The position numbers and the translations under genes were made by a program. A model generated the notes under the pieces. It was not told the origin of the DNA. It made no database searches and was given only the letters and a program-made list of their open reading frames with translations. 60,999 nt of DNA from assembly GCF_014199255.1 (NCBI RefSeq), contig NZ_JACIJF010000018.1, forward strand, positions 1 through 60,999. The letters run 5' to 3'. This DNA is from Sphingomonas xinjiangensis. GTDB lineage: Bacteria > Pseudomonadota > Alphaproteobacteria > Sphingomonadales > Sphingomonadaceae. Positions 1 to 8,803 of the stretch are shown here, piece by piece (positions within the stretch are counted from its first letter, which is position 1; each line of letters begins with the position of its first letter).

Positions 1-376
1 TTCCAGTCGTGAGCCCGCACCTTCATCTATCGAGGAACAGCCACCCTCCACACCATCGCTGGTCGAGGTAGCCCGCTCCCGCGATTACCCCATGTCCACA
101 GATGCCGTTGCAAGCAGCTCGAGCGCTTGCCAATACCTGCCGTCCATTCAGATTTCTTCAGCCGGCGTCGAGGTGGAGCCCTCGTCGATGTACGCAACAC
201 CCAAGTCTAGGCGCACCCGCATGACACTGGCTCGCGCCCAACGCAGCTTCCCTAGTGAAGCAATTCCGTCAATATATAAGCCGTCGCCTCGACGATCAGC
301 GCGTAATGCCGATAGACGCAGCTGCCGTATACCCGGCAGCGATGCTGCCGCCCATGGTGGGCGTTTGCTGAGCGAG
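1..376. other. non-coding left edge
   Basis: I see no convincing gene in the first 376 bases. Open frames here on both strands are antisense or offset to the dioxygenase gene that follows and lack family features. The stretch lies downstream of the 3' end of the minus-strand dioxygenase gene. No T-tailed hairpin was seen. Confidence 0.4.
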
Positions 377-1207
377 TTACGCCGCACTGTTGTCAGCAAA
401 CACGTTGTCGGAGGACAGGGCGACGCCGCTAAAATTGCGGATGCTGGAGCTATAGCCGCTATCGCCATTGTACACCTCAGTGCAGACTGACGCCGGCATT
501 GCCAATTGGCCCACCAGTACTGCGTATCGGCCGCTTGTCGCATTCGTAAGGCTAGAGAAGACTTCGAAGTGGATGTGCGGCCAGCGGCCTGCGTAGCAGC
601 CAGGAAAGATGGTGGTGAACACCACTTGTCCGTTGCTGTCGGTAACCCCGACGCCGCGCAGGTAGCTTTCATTTGGAAGGTCGTAGAGCGAGTAGCGGCC
701 TTCCCGATCGCAGTGCCAAAGGTATACTGCATAGCCTGCAAGGGGCGCGCAACTCGCGTTAACGTTCAGGACGGTGAGCGTGAGCGTCACCTGCACACCC
801 GGAGCGGCGGCGTTCGAGGTGCCGATGAAACTCGAGCGAATGTCACTTCGGACTACGTTCGACGCAGTGAGCGCATTGGAGGTCAGACCCCGCGAGGTGT
901 TGGTGCCGTCAGCGGGATAGGGACCGTTGGTCTCTGAGGGATCCACGACGCAGCCCGAGACCGGCGACGGTCTAGCACTCGGCGTCGGCGTGCTGGCCGC
1001 GGTCGGAGTGGGCGAAGGGCTCGGCGTCGGCGTTGAAATTTCGCCTGCCACTGGCTCGCCAGCACTTCCATCACATGCCGCGACAAGCGCGGCCGAGCCG
1101 GCTCCGGCAAACCAAGGCAGCGCACGCCGCCGGCTTGAAAGGCGCATCATCGCCTGCAAGTCGTGAGCTAAACCCAAATCGTGTTCGTGTTGATGTTCCT
1201 GAGACAT
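377..1207 (-). CDS. intradiol ring-cleavage dioxygenase-like exported lipoprotein
   Basis: About 276 residues. The N-terminus has an SRRR stretch near residue 25, a hydrophobic segment and a lipobox-like LVAAC with Cys45, so a Tat-exported lipoprotein is likely. A Pro/Ser/Thr-rich linker (about 56-82) precedes an intradiol dioxygenase fold. The HCDREGRYS motif around 164-172 supplies Tyr171, and YAGRWPHIH around 204-212 supplies Tyr204, His210 and His212. Together these match the two-Tyr, two-His non-haem Fe(III) site of catechol and protocatechuate dioxygenases. The natural substrate is unknown; the exported form differs from the cytoplasmic ring-cleavage enzymes. The ATG at 1207 follows a GGAG/GGAAG-like ribosome site. 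It lies 90 bp downstream of the histidine kinase gene on the same strand and could be co-transcribed with it. Confidence 0.85.
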   Translation of the reverse strand: MSQEHQHEHDLGLAHDLQAMMRLSSRRRALPWFAGAGSAALVAACDGSAGEPVAGEISTPTPSPSPTPTAASTPTPSARPSPVSGCVVDPSETNGPYPADGTNTSRGLTSNALTASNVVRSDIRSSFIGTSNAAAPGVQVTLTLTVLNVNASCAPLAGYAVYLWHCDREGRYSLYDLPNESYLRGVGVTDSNGQVVFTTIFPGCYAGRWPHIHFEVFSSLTNATSGRYAVLVGQLAMPASVCTEVYNGDSGYSSSIRNFSGVALSSDNVFADNSAA

Positions 1208-1296
1208 TTCTTCCAGCTCCCTGTCTGACGGGAATATCGGCCTGGAAGCTCACGCGCTGATTTCAGCACATTGCGGCTCGTTTCGTCGGATTACAG

Positions 1297-2571
1297 TCAG
1301 GCCATCGGAAGCCAAACTCTCACCCGTCCGCCGCCGAGAGGGCGCGTCTCCAGCGTTACCTCGCTCCCATGGCTTTCCGCAATGCTGCGTACAATCGCCA
1401 ACCCCAAGCCGGTCCCGCCTGTATCACGGTTGCGCGAGGCCTCGCCTCGGACGAAGGGTTGAAACAGGCTCTCCGAATTTTCTGCATCGAAGCCAGGCCC
1501 TTCGTCATCGACGATAACTTCTGCCCACCGCCCTTCGATCCGCCACTGCAACTCGGCGCGACCGCCATAGCGCACGGCATTCTCGACCAGATTGGCAAAG
1601 AGGCGCTTGAGGTCGACCGAGTGGCCACGGATCACAAGCCGCGGTCCCGGCTGCGCGCTCACAGGAGTTCCTGCGACGCAAAGATCGTCGGCCAGGCTCT
1701 CCAGCAGGCTGCCAAGGTCCAGCCTCTCAGCACGTTCTACGCTTGCACCGTCACGGGTGAACCGCAAAGCAGCCCCAAGCATGTCGCGCATCTGGTCCAG
1801 GTCAGCTGAAGCACGCACCCGGGCGGCGTCTGGCAGTTGCTCGATCCAGAATGCGATGCGCGATAGAGGAGTCCCGAGATCATGCGCGATGGCCGCCAGC
1901 ATCGTCGCTCGTCCCTCAGCCTGCTCAAGGATCCGTCGCTGCATTGCCGCCATAGCCGAAGCTAGCTCGCGAACCTCTCGCGGCCCAGTGATAGGAACGG
2001 GTTCCTTAGTGCCCAAGCGAGCGCGGCTTGCCACGTCAGCCAGGTCGCGCAGCGGCCCAGAAATCTTTCGGGCCACGAGCCAGGCCAACATGGTCAGGAC
2101 TATTAGTGTCACGAGCGTCGCGATCACTCGGATGAGGTGCCAATGCGTGAACGCTGGCCTCTCCGGGCTAGTTGCGACGACCCAACCATCGGTTCTTCTG
2201 CTGGCAATGGTCCAGCTACCGAACAGGTCGTTCTCGGGATCGCGGGCCTGCATCTGATAATAGCCGCGGACTTGATCGACAGGCACGCCTATGCGGGCGG
2301 CGAGCACCGCGTCGCGCCTGAGGTCTGGCCGCTCGATGGAACGCCCTGTAGGCTCAGCCTCCACATGCCGGATCGTAATCTGACGCTCTCGTCCGGGTGG
2401 GAGGGTGCCGGTCCGCAGTGCCTCAGCGATACGCGAAACGGGCAGCGGCGGCATCGACCCGGGAGGCGGCCCGCGAAACATCAGCGCGAACTGCACAGCA
2501 ACCGCGAGGAGTGCGCCACCAAATACGAGTGCAACGATCGGAACGATTATCGAGCGGTGACGGCTGGTCAT
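1297..2571 (-). CDS. sensor histidine kinase (EnvZ/OmpR-type)
   Basis: A 424-residue membrane sensor kinase. There is an N-terminal transmembrane segment (about 8-30), a periplasmic region of about 110 residues, a second transmembrane segment (about 145-167), a HAMP linker, an H-box AIAHDLGTPLSR with the phospho-accepting His, and an ATP-binding domain. The N-box (NLVENAVRYGG), G1 box (DDEGPGF) and G2 box (GGTGLGLAIV) all look intact. The start codon overlaps the response regulator stop by four bases (ATGA), so the two are translationally coupled. The partner is the upstream OmpR-type regulator. The signal is not evident; the position next to the dioxygenase and BamA-like genes suggests an envelope or aromatic stimulus, which is inference. 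Confidence 0.93.
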   Translation of the reverse strand: MTSRHRSIIVPIVALVFGGALLAVAVQFALMFRGPPPGSMPPLPVSRIAEALRTGTLPPGRERQITIRHVEAEPTGRSIERPDLRRDAVLAARIGVPVDQVRGYYQMQARDPENDLFGSWTIASRRTDGWVVATSPERPAFTHWHLIRVIATLVTLIVLTMLAWLVARKISGPLRDLADVASRARLGTKEPVPITGPREVRELASAMAAMQRRILEQAEGRATMLAAIAHDLGTPLSRIAFWIEQLPDAARVRASADLDQMRDMLGAALRFTRDGASVERAERLDLGSLLESLADDLCVAGTPVSAQPGPRLVIRGHSVDLKRLFANLVENAVRYGGRAELQWRIEGRWAEVIVDDEGPGFDAENSESLFQPFVRGEASRNRDTGGTGLGLAIVRSIAESHGSEVTLETRPLGGGRVRVWLPMA

Positions 2572-3305
2572 CCTTTGGTGACTTCGGCAACGAACATGTA
2601 ACCCTCGTTGCGGATCGTCCGGATCAACTCGTCTGCGCCAGGCTGGGCGAGCTTCTTCCTCAATCGGCTCATTTGAACGTCGATCGCGCGGTCATAGTGT
2701 TCGGCGCTTGGACCGCGCGATGCGTCCAGCAGCATGTCGCGCGTCAGCACACGTCTTGGACGCTCGACAAACGCGAGGAGCAGTCTGAACTCGCCGTCAG
2801 ATAAATTGATCAAGACGTCTTCTGGGTCGAACAGCTGCCGTCCGGTAGGATCCAAACGCCACCCAGCGAAACGAAGATACTGCCGCGCGGGCTCCAGTGG
2901 CGATACCGAGCTAGGTCGAGCTCGGCGCAAAACCGATCTGATGCGCGCCAGTAGTTCGCGAGGGTTCGCGGGCTTGGCAACATAGTCATCGGCGCCCAAC
3001 TCAAGGCCAACGATGCGATCAACATCTTCGCCAATCACCGAATGAAGAATGACGGCAGGACCGCCTGTGCGGTCCATGCCGCGCAGGATTTGCAGCCCAT
3101 CCTCACTGGGCATCATCACGTCGAGCACGATCAGCTCATAAGTCTGCCGTGCCATCGCGGCGCGCATCTCAGCTGCACCAGCAGCTACATCCACGAGGTA
3201 GCCGTGCTGCGACAGGAACTCGGCAGTGAGTTCCCGAATGCCGGAATCGTCATCGACGATGAGGAGGCGGGTATCTAAATCCAATTCGAATGCTGGCTGA
3301 GACAT
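2568..3305 (-). CDS. OmpR-family response regulator
   Basis: A 245-residue regulator. The receiver domain starts LLIVDDDSG, has the phosphorylated Asp in LIVLDVMMP, and the conserved Lys in YVAKPANP. The C-terminal winged helix is of OmpR/PhoB type (SDGEFRLLLAF, then YDRAIDVQMSRLRKKL, then IRTIRNEGYMF). The frame is open upstream to 3440, but homologous sequence begins at the ATG at 3305, which I take as the start. It is the first gene of a two-gene unit with the kinase, whose ATG overlaps its TGA. It presumably binds promoters near this locus; no direct-repeat operator was identified. Confidence 0.93.
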   Translation of the reverse strand: MSQPAFELDLDTRLLIVDDDSGIRELTAEFLSQHGYLVDVAAGAAEMRAAMARQTYELIVLDVMMPSEDGLQILRGMDRTGGPAVILHSVIGEDVDRIVGLELGADDYVAKPANPRELLARIRSVLRRARPSSVSPLEPARQYLRFAGWRLDPTGRQLFDPEDVLINLSDGEFRLLLAFVERPRRVLTRDMLLDASRGPSAEHYDRAIDVQMSRLRKKLAQPGADELIRTIRNEGYMFVAEVTKG

Positions 3306-3448
3306 GTCCGGATGAATATACCGTAAAGGTATCCGCTGCCTTGCAAAGCTGCAACGGAGTGTAATGCGATCGCGCTGTGGCTTCTTTGCCACGCCTTCCC
3401 CGCAGAGCCTTTCCACCCTGCCAACACGAGGGCGAAGCAAGTCTGTAG

Positions 3449-6205
3449 CTAAAACTGCGTTCCGATGTTGAAGGTGAAGAGCTTGGGGTCGTCGCCGTCT
3501 ATGCTGATGATGTCCTTGGCTATATCCAAACGGAGCGGTCCGAACGGCGAATTCCAGTTCACGCCGAAGCCAACAGAGATGCGCGGTTTTGGGCTATCCC
3601 CCAAATACGTCTCGTAGAACGGCGCCGTCTCGGTATAGTATTGTGTGTTGAGCGAGGTGCCGGTGCACGGATCGGTGGAAGTCGCGGCATAGCCAACCTG
3701 GCAGATCGTCGTCAAGCCAGCGTTCGTCGTGTCCGTCGACGCGACTACGTAGTAGGGATTCCCGCTCGAATCGTACACATAGCTCTTCTTCGGCAAAAGC
3801 GTTGGCGAACCATCGGCATTGTAGACTAGGTTGCCTGAGGAGTCCTTCAGCTGCTCGAACTCGACAGTCTTCGCCGGACGCGTGGTGTTGAACACAGCGC
3901 CGGCCTGTATGAAGATCGAGGGCCGCAAACCGAGCTCCGCCGCGCCTGCTCCAAGTGGAATCTCAAGCTCGGCCTTTCCAAGATAATAGGCTTTTCCGCC
4001 GAGCGCATCGTCGGTGATCGAAGATGTGTCGGTGGACAGCAATTGCGTGCCGGCCGCGGGATCTCCGGTATAGCTGGTGCGCTGGACCCGCGGACCGATG
4101 CCGCGGATGTCGAAGCCGCGAAACTGCGGCTCCCCCAGATAGAAGCGGTCGGTGATCCGGACAGGATCGACTCCCTCAGCCTTCGATCCCTCGAGGCCAT
4201 GGATATACCCTCCTTCCGCTGAGAGCGAGAAGATGAAGCCTTTGCCGACATTCCAATACTTGTCTGCGTCGAAGCGCCCACGCAGGTAGCGGACGTCACC
4301 ACCGAGCCCGGCGAAATCCGCGCCGAGGACCAGACGGTGGCCGCGGCTCGGGCGCAGGCGGCTGTTGAGGCTGTCGTAAATCAGCGAGAGCCCGACGAGC
4401 GAGGTGATCCGAGAACCAACCGCCTGGCAGTAGTAGGTCCCAGCCTTGAGCGGATCACACTCGGTGTCGCCATCACCATCGGTATCCGAGTAGAAGGTCG
4501 CCGTGTCGAGGGAAACATCATCCTTCGTCAGGGAGTATCGTCCAGATAGAGTCCAGTTTTCTGTGAGAGGTACGCCGGCGACGAGTTGGAAGCCGGTTGA
4601 TATCTGTTGATAGGTCGTGCTGCGATCGGTCCCTACATAGTTGAACGCGTTGTAGTCGCGGCGGAAGATGGTTCCGCCCAATGCCACGTTGCTGTCGAAG
4701 AGGTAGGGCTCGGTGAAACCGAGTTCGACAGACTTCGAATAGCTTGAATAATCTACCGATGCCGACAACGTCTGCCCTCTTCCCCGGAAGTTTCGCTGGC
4801 GGATCGAGGCCGACACGATGAAGCTCTCCAGGCTTGAAAAGCCCGCCGACAATGTTAGCTCGCCATTCGCCTTCTCTTCTACGCCGGCAGAAAGGACGAC
4901 CCTATCGGGTGCGGAGCCTTCCTTGCGCTCGACCTCGAACTTTTCCTGGAAATAACCCAGGCTGTTGATGCGGTCCTGCGAGCGCTTCACCAGAAAGGTG
5001 TTGAACGCGTCGCCCTCGGCCACGCGCAGTTCGCGGCGGATCACCTTGTCCTGTGTCTGGCGGTTTCCGGTGATGTCGATGCGCTCGACATAGGTACGAT
5101 TGGCTTCCGCCATGCGGAAGTTCATCGTCATCGTCAGGCTCTCGCGCTCGCGCTGGAACTCTGGACGAACATCGGCAAAGGCATAGCCAAACGCGCCAGC
5201 GGTTTCGCTCAGTTGCTCAACGGTGTCCTCGACGGCTTTGGCGTTGTACCACTGCCCCTCCTTGATTGAGAGCGCCGTAGCGAGCTTCTTGTCGTTGAAG
5301 TCGCGGATCGCGCTATCGACCGTCACCGGGCCAAACTTATAGCGCGGACCTTCCTCGACGACATAGGTGATGATGAAGTCGCGCTTGTCCGGCGTTAGTT
5401 CGGCCACTGCCGAGATCACGCGGAACTCCGCATAACCGTTGGTCAGGTAGAACTGACGAAGCTTCTGCTGGTCATAGGCCAGACGGTCCTGGTCATAGGA
5501 CGTGTTCGAGCTGAGCAGGTTCTTCAGGCTCGACGCCTTGGTGGCCATCTCGCCGCGGAGCTCTCCGTCCGAAAACACCTCGTTGCCGATGATGTTGATC
5601 TGGCGGACCTTGGATTTGGGGCCTTCCTTGATCTCGAAGATCACGTCCACGCGATTCTGCTCCAGGCTGACCATCTTGGGCTGAACATTGGCGGCGAAGC
5701 GGCCTTGGCGGCGATACAGCTCTAAGATACGAGCGACGTCAGCACGCACCGCAGTGCGGGTGAAGATCTGGCGCGGTGCCAGCTTCACTTCCTTAGCGAT
5801 CTTCTCGCTCTTGAGCCGATTGTTACCTTCGTAGATCACCCGATTGATCACCGGGTTTTCTCGAACGCGGATGATCAGATCGCCCTTATCAAGCCCTTCG
5901 ATCTCCACATCGGCCAGCAGGTCGGAGGCGAGTAGATCGCGAATTGCCTGATCGACCGTCTCCGCGGTGTAGGGCTCGCCAGCCCGCAACTTCGTATAGG
6001 AAAGGACCGTCTGCGCTTCGACGCGCTGGACGCCCTCCACCCGCAAGGAGCGAGCCAGCTTGGGCTTGCTGTCCCTTGCCCGATCCGCAAGCGGTGCGGT
6101 CTGCGCGGCCGCCTGAGCAGCGGTCGTCCCGCAGAGCAACAAGCTCGCACCGAGCAACAGGGCGCCACGCCGGGCCCGCTTCGTTCGAGTGGGTCTTTGA
6201 GACAA
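3449..6205 (-). CDS. bamA: BamA/Omp85-family outer membrane assembly protein
   Basis: 918 residues. A signal peptide (about 1-33, ending AAQAAAQ) is followed by serial POTRA repeats (about 50-420, for example VEGVQRVEAQTVLSYTKL and ITGNRQTQDKVIRRELRV), then a 16-strand barrel domain. The VRGF-like loop-6 motif appears as PQFRGFDIRGIGPR, and the protein ends in Phe as expected for the beta-signal. It inserts beta-barrel proteins into the outer membrane. The start is a TTG with GGAG seven bases upstream; no ATG fits the signal peptide. The usual neighbours of bamA (rseP, skp/ompH, lpxD, fabZ) are absent on both sides, so this may be a second Omp85 copy. A two-component pair is adjacent on the same strand. 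Confidence 0.92.
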   Translation of the reverse strand: MSQRPTRTKRARRGALLLGASLLLCGTTAAQAAAQTAPLADRARDSKPKLARSLRVEGVQRVEAQTVLSYTKLRAGEPYTAETVDQAIRDLLASDLLADVEIEGLDKGDLIIRVRENPVINRVIYEGNNRLKSEKIAKEVKLAPRQIFTRTAVRADVARILELYRRQGRFAANVQPKMVSLEQNRVDVIFEIKEGPKSKVRQINIIGNEVFSDGELRGEMATKASSLKNLLSSNTSYDQDRLAYDQQKLRQFYLTNGYAEFRVISAVAELTPDKRDFIITYVVEEGPRYKFGPVTVDSAIRDFNDKKLATALSIKEGQWYNAKAVEDTVEQLSETAGAFGYAFADVRPEFQRERESLTMTMNFRMAEANRTYVERIDITGNRQTQDKVIRRELRVAEGDAFNTFLVKRSQDRINSLGYFQEKFEVERKEGSAPDRVVLSAGVEEKANGELTLSAGFSSLESFIVSASIRQRNFRGRGQTLSASVDYSSYSKSVELGFTEPYLFDSNVALGGTIFRRDYNAFNYVGTDRSTTYQQISTGFQLVAGVPLTENWTLSGRYSLTKDDVSLDTATFYSDTDGDGDTECDPLKAGTYYCQAVGSRITSLVGLSLIYDSLNSRLRPSRGHRLVLGADFAGLGGDVRYLRGRFDADKYWNVGKGFIFSLSAEGGYIHGLEGSKAEGVDPVRITDRFYLGEPQFRGFDIRGIGPRVQRTSYTGDPAAGTQLLSTDTSSITDDALGGKAYYLGKAELEIPLGAGAAELGLRPSIFIQAGAVFNTTRPAKTVEFEQLKDSSGNLVYNADGSPTLLPKKSYVYDSSGNPYYVVASTDTTNAGLTTICQVGYAATSTDPCTGTSLNTQYYTETAPFYETYLGDSPKPRISVGFGVNWNSPFGPLRLDIAKDIISIDGDDPKLFTFNIGTQF

Positions 6206-6431
6206 TGGGATACTCCACGCATACTGTGCGATATCGGTCGCCGGACGCGCCGAAGGTCGAGACGAAGGACGCCCAACCCCCTCCCGAAACGGTGGGGAGC
6301 GAAGGGCTTCCAGCCCGTCGTCGGGGCGATTTCAGAACCAAGCTGCCGGCTAGATCGAGCGTCAGATACTCGATCCGTCGGCGAGCCTGTTGATGCGGCT
6401 TGAGCGTCGAAGGTCGGCTAGCCGGTTCAGA
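6206..6431. other. intergenic, bamA upstream region
   Basis: This 226-base gap between the DUF2141 gene and the bamA-like gene should hold the bamA promoter. A GTGGAG ribosome site immediately precedes the TTG start. Overlapping open frames in both directions have no recognisable domain and shadow the bamA 5' end. Confidence 0.35.
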
Positions 6432-6944
6432 TCACAAAGGCTGAAAGCCGTTCAGGCCTTTGAGATACTGCGCCCGAATTTCTATGCTCATCCCGCCGGC
6501 CGGGATCGTCACCAAGGCCGGTTTCACCTTAGGCCTGGTGAGCCCAAGTGGGTGGTTACTCGGCAGCCCCGCCCCGTCCCTCCATGGATTGAACTTGTTC
6601 TTGCCGTCGCGGTCATGCGTGAAAAGAACTGCCCACGTGCCCGGGCCCGGCGCTCGGATGCACAAAGCGGCATCGCGTCCCGGAGGCGAGCCGCTCCAGA
6701 CCCGGCGAAAGGACCTACCTTCCGCTTTCAGCTTCCTGTCGTCTTTCAAAAAGTCAGCCTCGGTAGGAGGAAAGATCTCAAGCTTCAGTCGACCGGATAG
6801 ATCCTTCAGCCCTACCACTTTGACATGAAGCGGTGGGCCGCTGGCGTTCGAGCAGGATCCGTCCTGTTGAGCGTAAGTAGTGGCGGCAGCGGCGACCGCG
6901 TGCGAAACCGACGCAGTGCCGAGATACATAAAGAGGTGAAACAT
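6432..6944 (-). CDS. DUF2141 domain exported protein
   Basis: 170 residues from the ATG at 6944, which has AGGA about seven bases upstream; the frame is open further upstream but without family similarity. A cleavable signal peptide (MFHLFMYLGTASVSHAVAA) is followed by a DUF2141 beta-sandwich. Motifs typical of the family are GRLKLEIFP, the middle VLFTHDRDGKNKFN (His-Asp-x-Asp-x-Asn) and YPSNHPLG-like SNHPLGLTRPK. The family is periplasmic, of unknown role and common in Sphingomonadales. The three minus-strand genes ending here (from 7761 down) are closely spaced and could form one operon. Confidence 0.8.
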   Translation of the reverse strand: MFHLFMYLGTASVSHAVAAAATTYAQQDGSCSNASGPPLHVKVVGLKDLSGRLKLEIFPPTEADFLKDDRKLKAEGRSFRRVWSGSPPGRDAALCIRAPGPGTWAVLFTHDRDGKNKFNPWRDGAGLPSNHPLGLTRPKVKPALVTIPAGGMSIEIRAQYLKGLNGFQPL

Positions 6945-6981
6945 CGGGATTCCTAATGGATTGCCTCGGGTCGAGGGCGAT

Positions 6982-7425
6982 CTATCGAGAACACTGCAAG
7001 GCTGCGCGTTCATCGGCGCCTTGCTCGAGGATTGCCGCTGTAGAGGGTAGCTCAACATCCGAGAGGACGTTGAGAAGCGTTGAGATAGCGCGAGCCGTGT
7101 ACATCTCGCACAGCCGCCGATGTATGAACGCCGCCCTTTGTGAACGCGCATTGATAGCGGCAACTTGTTCTTGATGGCCGCGCCGACAGTAATAGACGAA
7201 CGTCGAGATCATAGGCTTCACAGTCGCCCCAAGAAGCACAGGCAGGTGGGCCTCTGGCGCCAGGCTCACCTCAACTTCGGCCATCTGAACGGCGAAGGCC
7301 CACGGCTCCGCCCTCCCGAACGGACTTCCTGAACTGCGGACCGTCGCCATTCCGCTCATCGGATTCTCGTCGGTCACTGACCTGGACTGGACTCGCCCAA
7401 GACACCGTGATCCGCGGTTGTCCAT
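6982..7425 (-). CDS. hypothetical protein
   Basis: An open frame of 147 codons starting six bases after the preceding minus-strand gene ends and finishing 37 bases before the DUF2141 start, so the spacing is operon-like. The first 35 residues are low-complexity and basic and may not be translated; an internal Met in NPMSGMATVR is an alternative start. The later part (PWAFAVQMAEVEV onward) looks protein-like, with hydrophobic strands and a helical Arg/Glu-rich tail. I do not recognise a domain. It could be a regulatory or structural companion of the neighbours, or a fortuitous frame. Confidence 0.4.
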   Translation of the reverse strand: MDNRGSRCLGRVQSRSVTDENPMSGMATVRSSGSPFGRAEPWAFAVQMAEVEVSLAPEAHLPVLLGATVKPMISTFVYYCRRGHQEQVAAINARSQRAAFIHRRLCEMYTARAISTLLNVLSDVELPSTAAILEQGADERAALQCSR

Positions 7426-7431
7426 AAGCCT

Positions 7432-7761
7432 TCATTGGAAAGCCTCTCCGCTGGCAGCGGCTTGAGATGGGCTGAAGCCCTGCTGCTCCAGGAAACAATT
7501 GAGTGCCAGGACCAGCGTTTGAGCTGCCGGTATCGGCAGCGCGAGCCGCCCGACGACGACCCGCTCGAGAACCGGCGTCGCGCGCGAGTGGTCACACTGC
7601 AGGCTCTCTAGGGTTAGTTTAATGATCCCACCCAGGTTGGATACACCCGCGAAGCCGGTGACCAGCAGCTCGGGGGCAAACGGGTTGTCTACGAGCGGTG
7701 GCTGGTCGGTCCCGGGCGTTGGTCCTCGCCTATGAAAGGCGCCGTCACTATGGATGTACAT
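7432..7761 (-). CDS. small DUF3467-like protein
   Basis: 109 residues. The core, NPFAPELLVTGFAG followed by GGIIKLTLES and ending VVVGRLALPIPAAQTL and LALNCFLEQQG, has the strand order of small alphaproteobacterial DUF3467-like proteins (N-PF/x-A-P-E-hydrophobic start, arginine-hydrophobic-LP near the end). The function of that group is unknown. A GAAGGAA ribosome site lies six bases before the ATG. It heads a possible three-gene unit with the next unknown gene and the DUF2141 gene. The family assignment is by eye and tentative. Confidence 0.5.
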   Translation of the reverse strand: MYIHSDGAFHRRGPTPGTDQPPLVDNPFAPELLVTGFAGVSNLGGIIKLTLESLQCDHSRATPVLERVVVGRLALPIPAAQTLVLALNCFLEQQGFSPSQAAASGEAFQ

Positions 7762-8170
7762 TCAGATTCCTTCGCAAAGCACTCGCGGTAGCGGCAGGGC
7801 GGCATTGTTGGATCATTCGCCCTGATTCGCAGCCGCTGAACTGTTGTGCAAAAGACACATGTCAAAAGAATTTCGCAGCCGAGATGTTTTGTAATGAATG
7901 TAAAAAAGGTGCCTTTAGGAAAGGCGAACCGACAGGAAAGCCACGCCTTAGAGCTCCAGGTTTCGACGGTCTGAGCAGCCATCATCTACGCTGCTCCATG
8001 AGAGTGCGGTTCGCGTGGCCTGGGTATTGGGCAAGGCGAGGGCCGTTTCTGAGACCTAGCGATGCGCATCCAGCGCATCTCGTGCAAGGCTGGCGCAGGT
8101 CGCAGCTTTGGAGAGCCTGCGGTTCAAAGCTCTTAAGCTAAGGGCATTTGGTCCGTGGTACCTCGACGTT

Positions 8171-8204
8171 GAACCACAGGGGCGGAACACCGCCCCTGTG
8201 GTTC
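8171..8204. repeat. 14-bp perfect inverted repeat (stem-loop 1)
   Basis: The arms GAACCACAGGGGCG (8171-8184) and CGCCCCTGTGGTTC (8191-8204) are exact reverse complements with a six-base loop. There is no T-run on either side, so it is not a classic intrinsic terminator. It lies far from flanking genes and 24 bases before a second stem-loop. Confidence 0.8.
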
Positions 8205-8228
8205 GGGGCATTCACCGGTGAGGTCCGG

Positions 8229-8260
8229 TGGTCGGCGACAGGGGGGGGGCACGCCGACCA
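8229..8260. repeat. stem-loop 2 with a nine-G loop
   Basis: The arms TGGTCGGCG (8229-8237) and CGCCGACCA (8252-8260) pair perfectly over nine bases. The 14-base loop contains an uninterrupted run of nine G (8241-8249). Such a run is prone to slippage, but no reading frame is affected here. Confidence 0.75.
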
Positions 8261-8376
8261 GTCCTCGCTGCGGGCAGCGAGTTGCGGACGAATTTCCGTT
8301 TGTAACGAAGCCATGCAACTTGGAGCATCGAGGGTGCAAATCGGCCACTCTTTGGCTGAAAGCGACGTCAGGTGGG

Positions 8377-8461
8377 CGCCAGCAGCTGCCTTTCCAGGAT
8401 CCTCCCCTGCTTCTTATAACATGCCGTTGATTCACCTGTCCCCGGCTTGAGCTTGCAGGCA
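8377..8461 (+). repeat. diverged dispersed repeat, copy A
   Basis: Shares an ordered series of blocks with about 9281-9356: GCGCCAG-AGCTGCC, CCTCCCCTGCT, TGCCGT, ATTCA and TGCAGG. The two copies flank the DUF2809 gene in direct orientation. An element with a matching end (GGCAGCTTAC block) is present in reverse orientation near 17941. Confidence 0.5.
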
Positions 8462-8803
8462 CTTCGTATTCGGCGGTAACACACTGATCGGCAGCTCGGG
8501 CGCTAATCGCTGCCGTTCTGATGCGGCAGGGTCGGCCGCGCAGACACGATTTAGCGGTGATCTACGCTATGAATGGAAGCCCAGCGGACTTGTGGCGACG
8601 CTTCGTATGCGGACGGACCGTCTCGCCACTTGACGACCTTCGGCGGATCTAGCGCTCGGCAGCAAAGCGCCAATTGCTGCCCTTGAGGGCAGCGGGCGAG
8701 CTTCCCGTTACCTGCCCTTCGTTCATGTGGAGCATAAGCCAACTTTACGAAGGAAACACAGATCCTGCATTCAAACTGCATCCGGTGCTGGTAGGTCCCG
8801 ACC

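Larger units (their letters stand above)
7762..8803. other. long non-coding region with stem-loops and repeat
   Basis: More than 1 kb without a credible gene. Open frames here are composed of low-complexity, Arg/Pro/Cys-rich sequence with no domains. The region contains a 14-bp perfect inverted repeat (8171-8204), a second hairpin with a G9 loop (8229-8260), and one copy of a diverged repeat (about 8377-8461) also found at about 9281-9356. Confidence 0.5.

Noticed and set aside
7698..8141. 147-codon plus-strand frame in the empty region
   Set aside because: Biased toward Cys/Arg/Trp, no domain, no ribosome site, and start overlaps the opposite gene.
8241..8249. Nine-G run as a phase-variable switch
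   Set aside because: No reading frame or promoter is positioned to be affected; kept only as part of the stem-loop.
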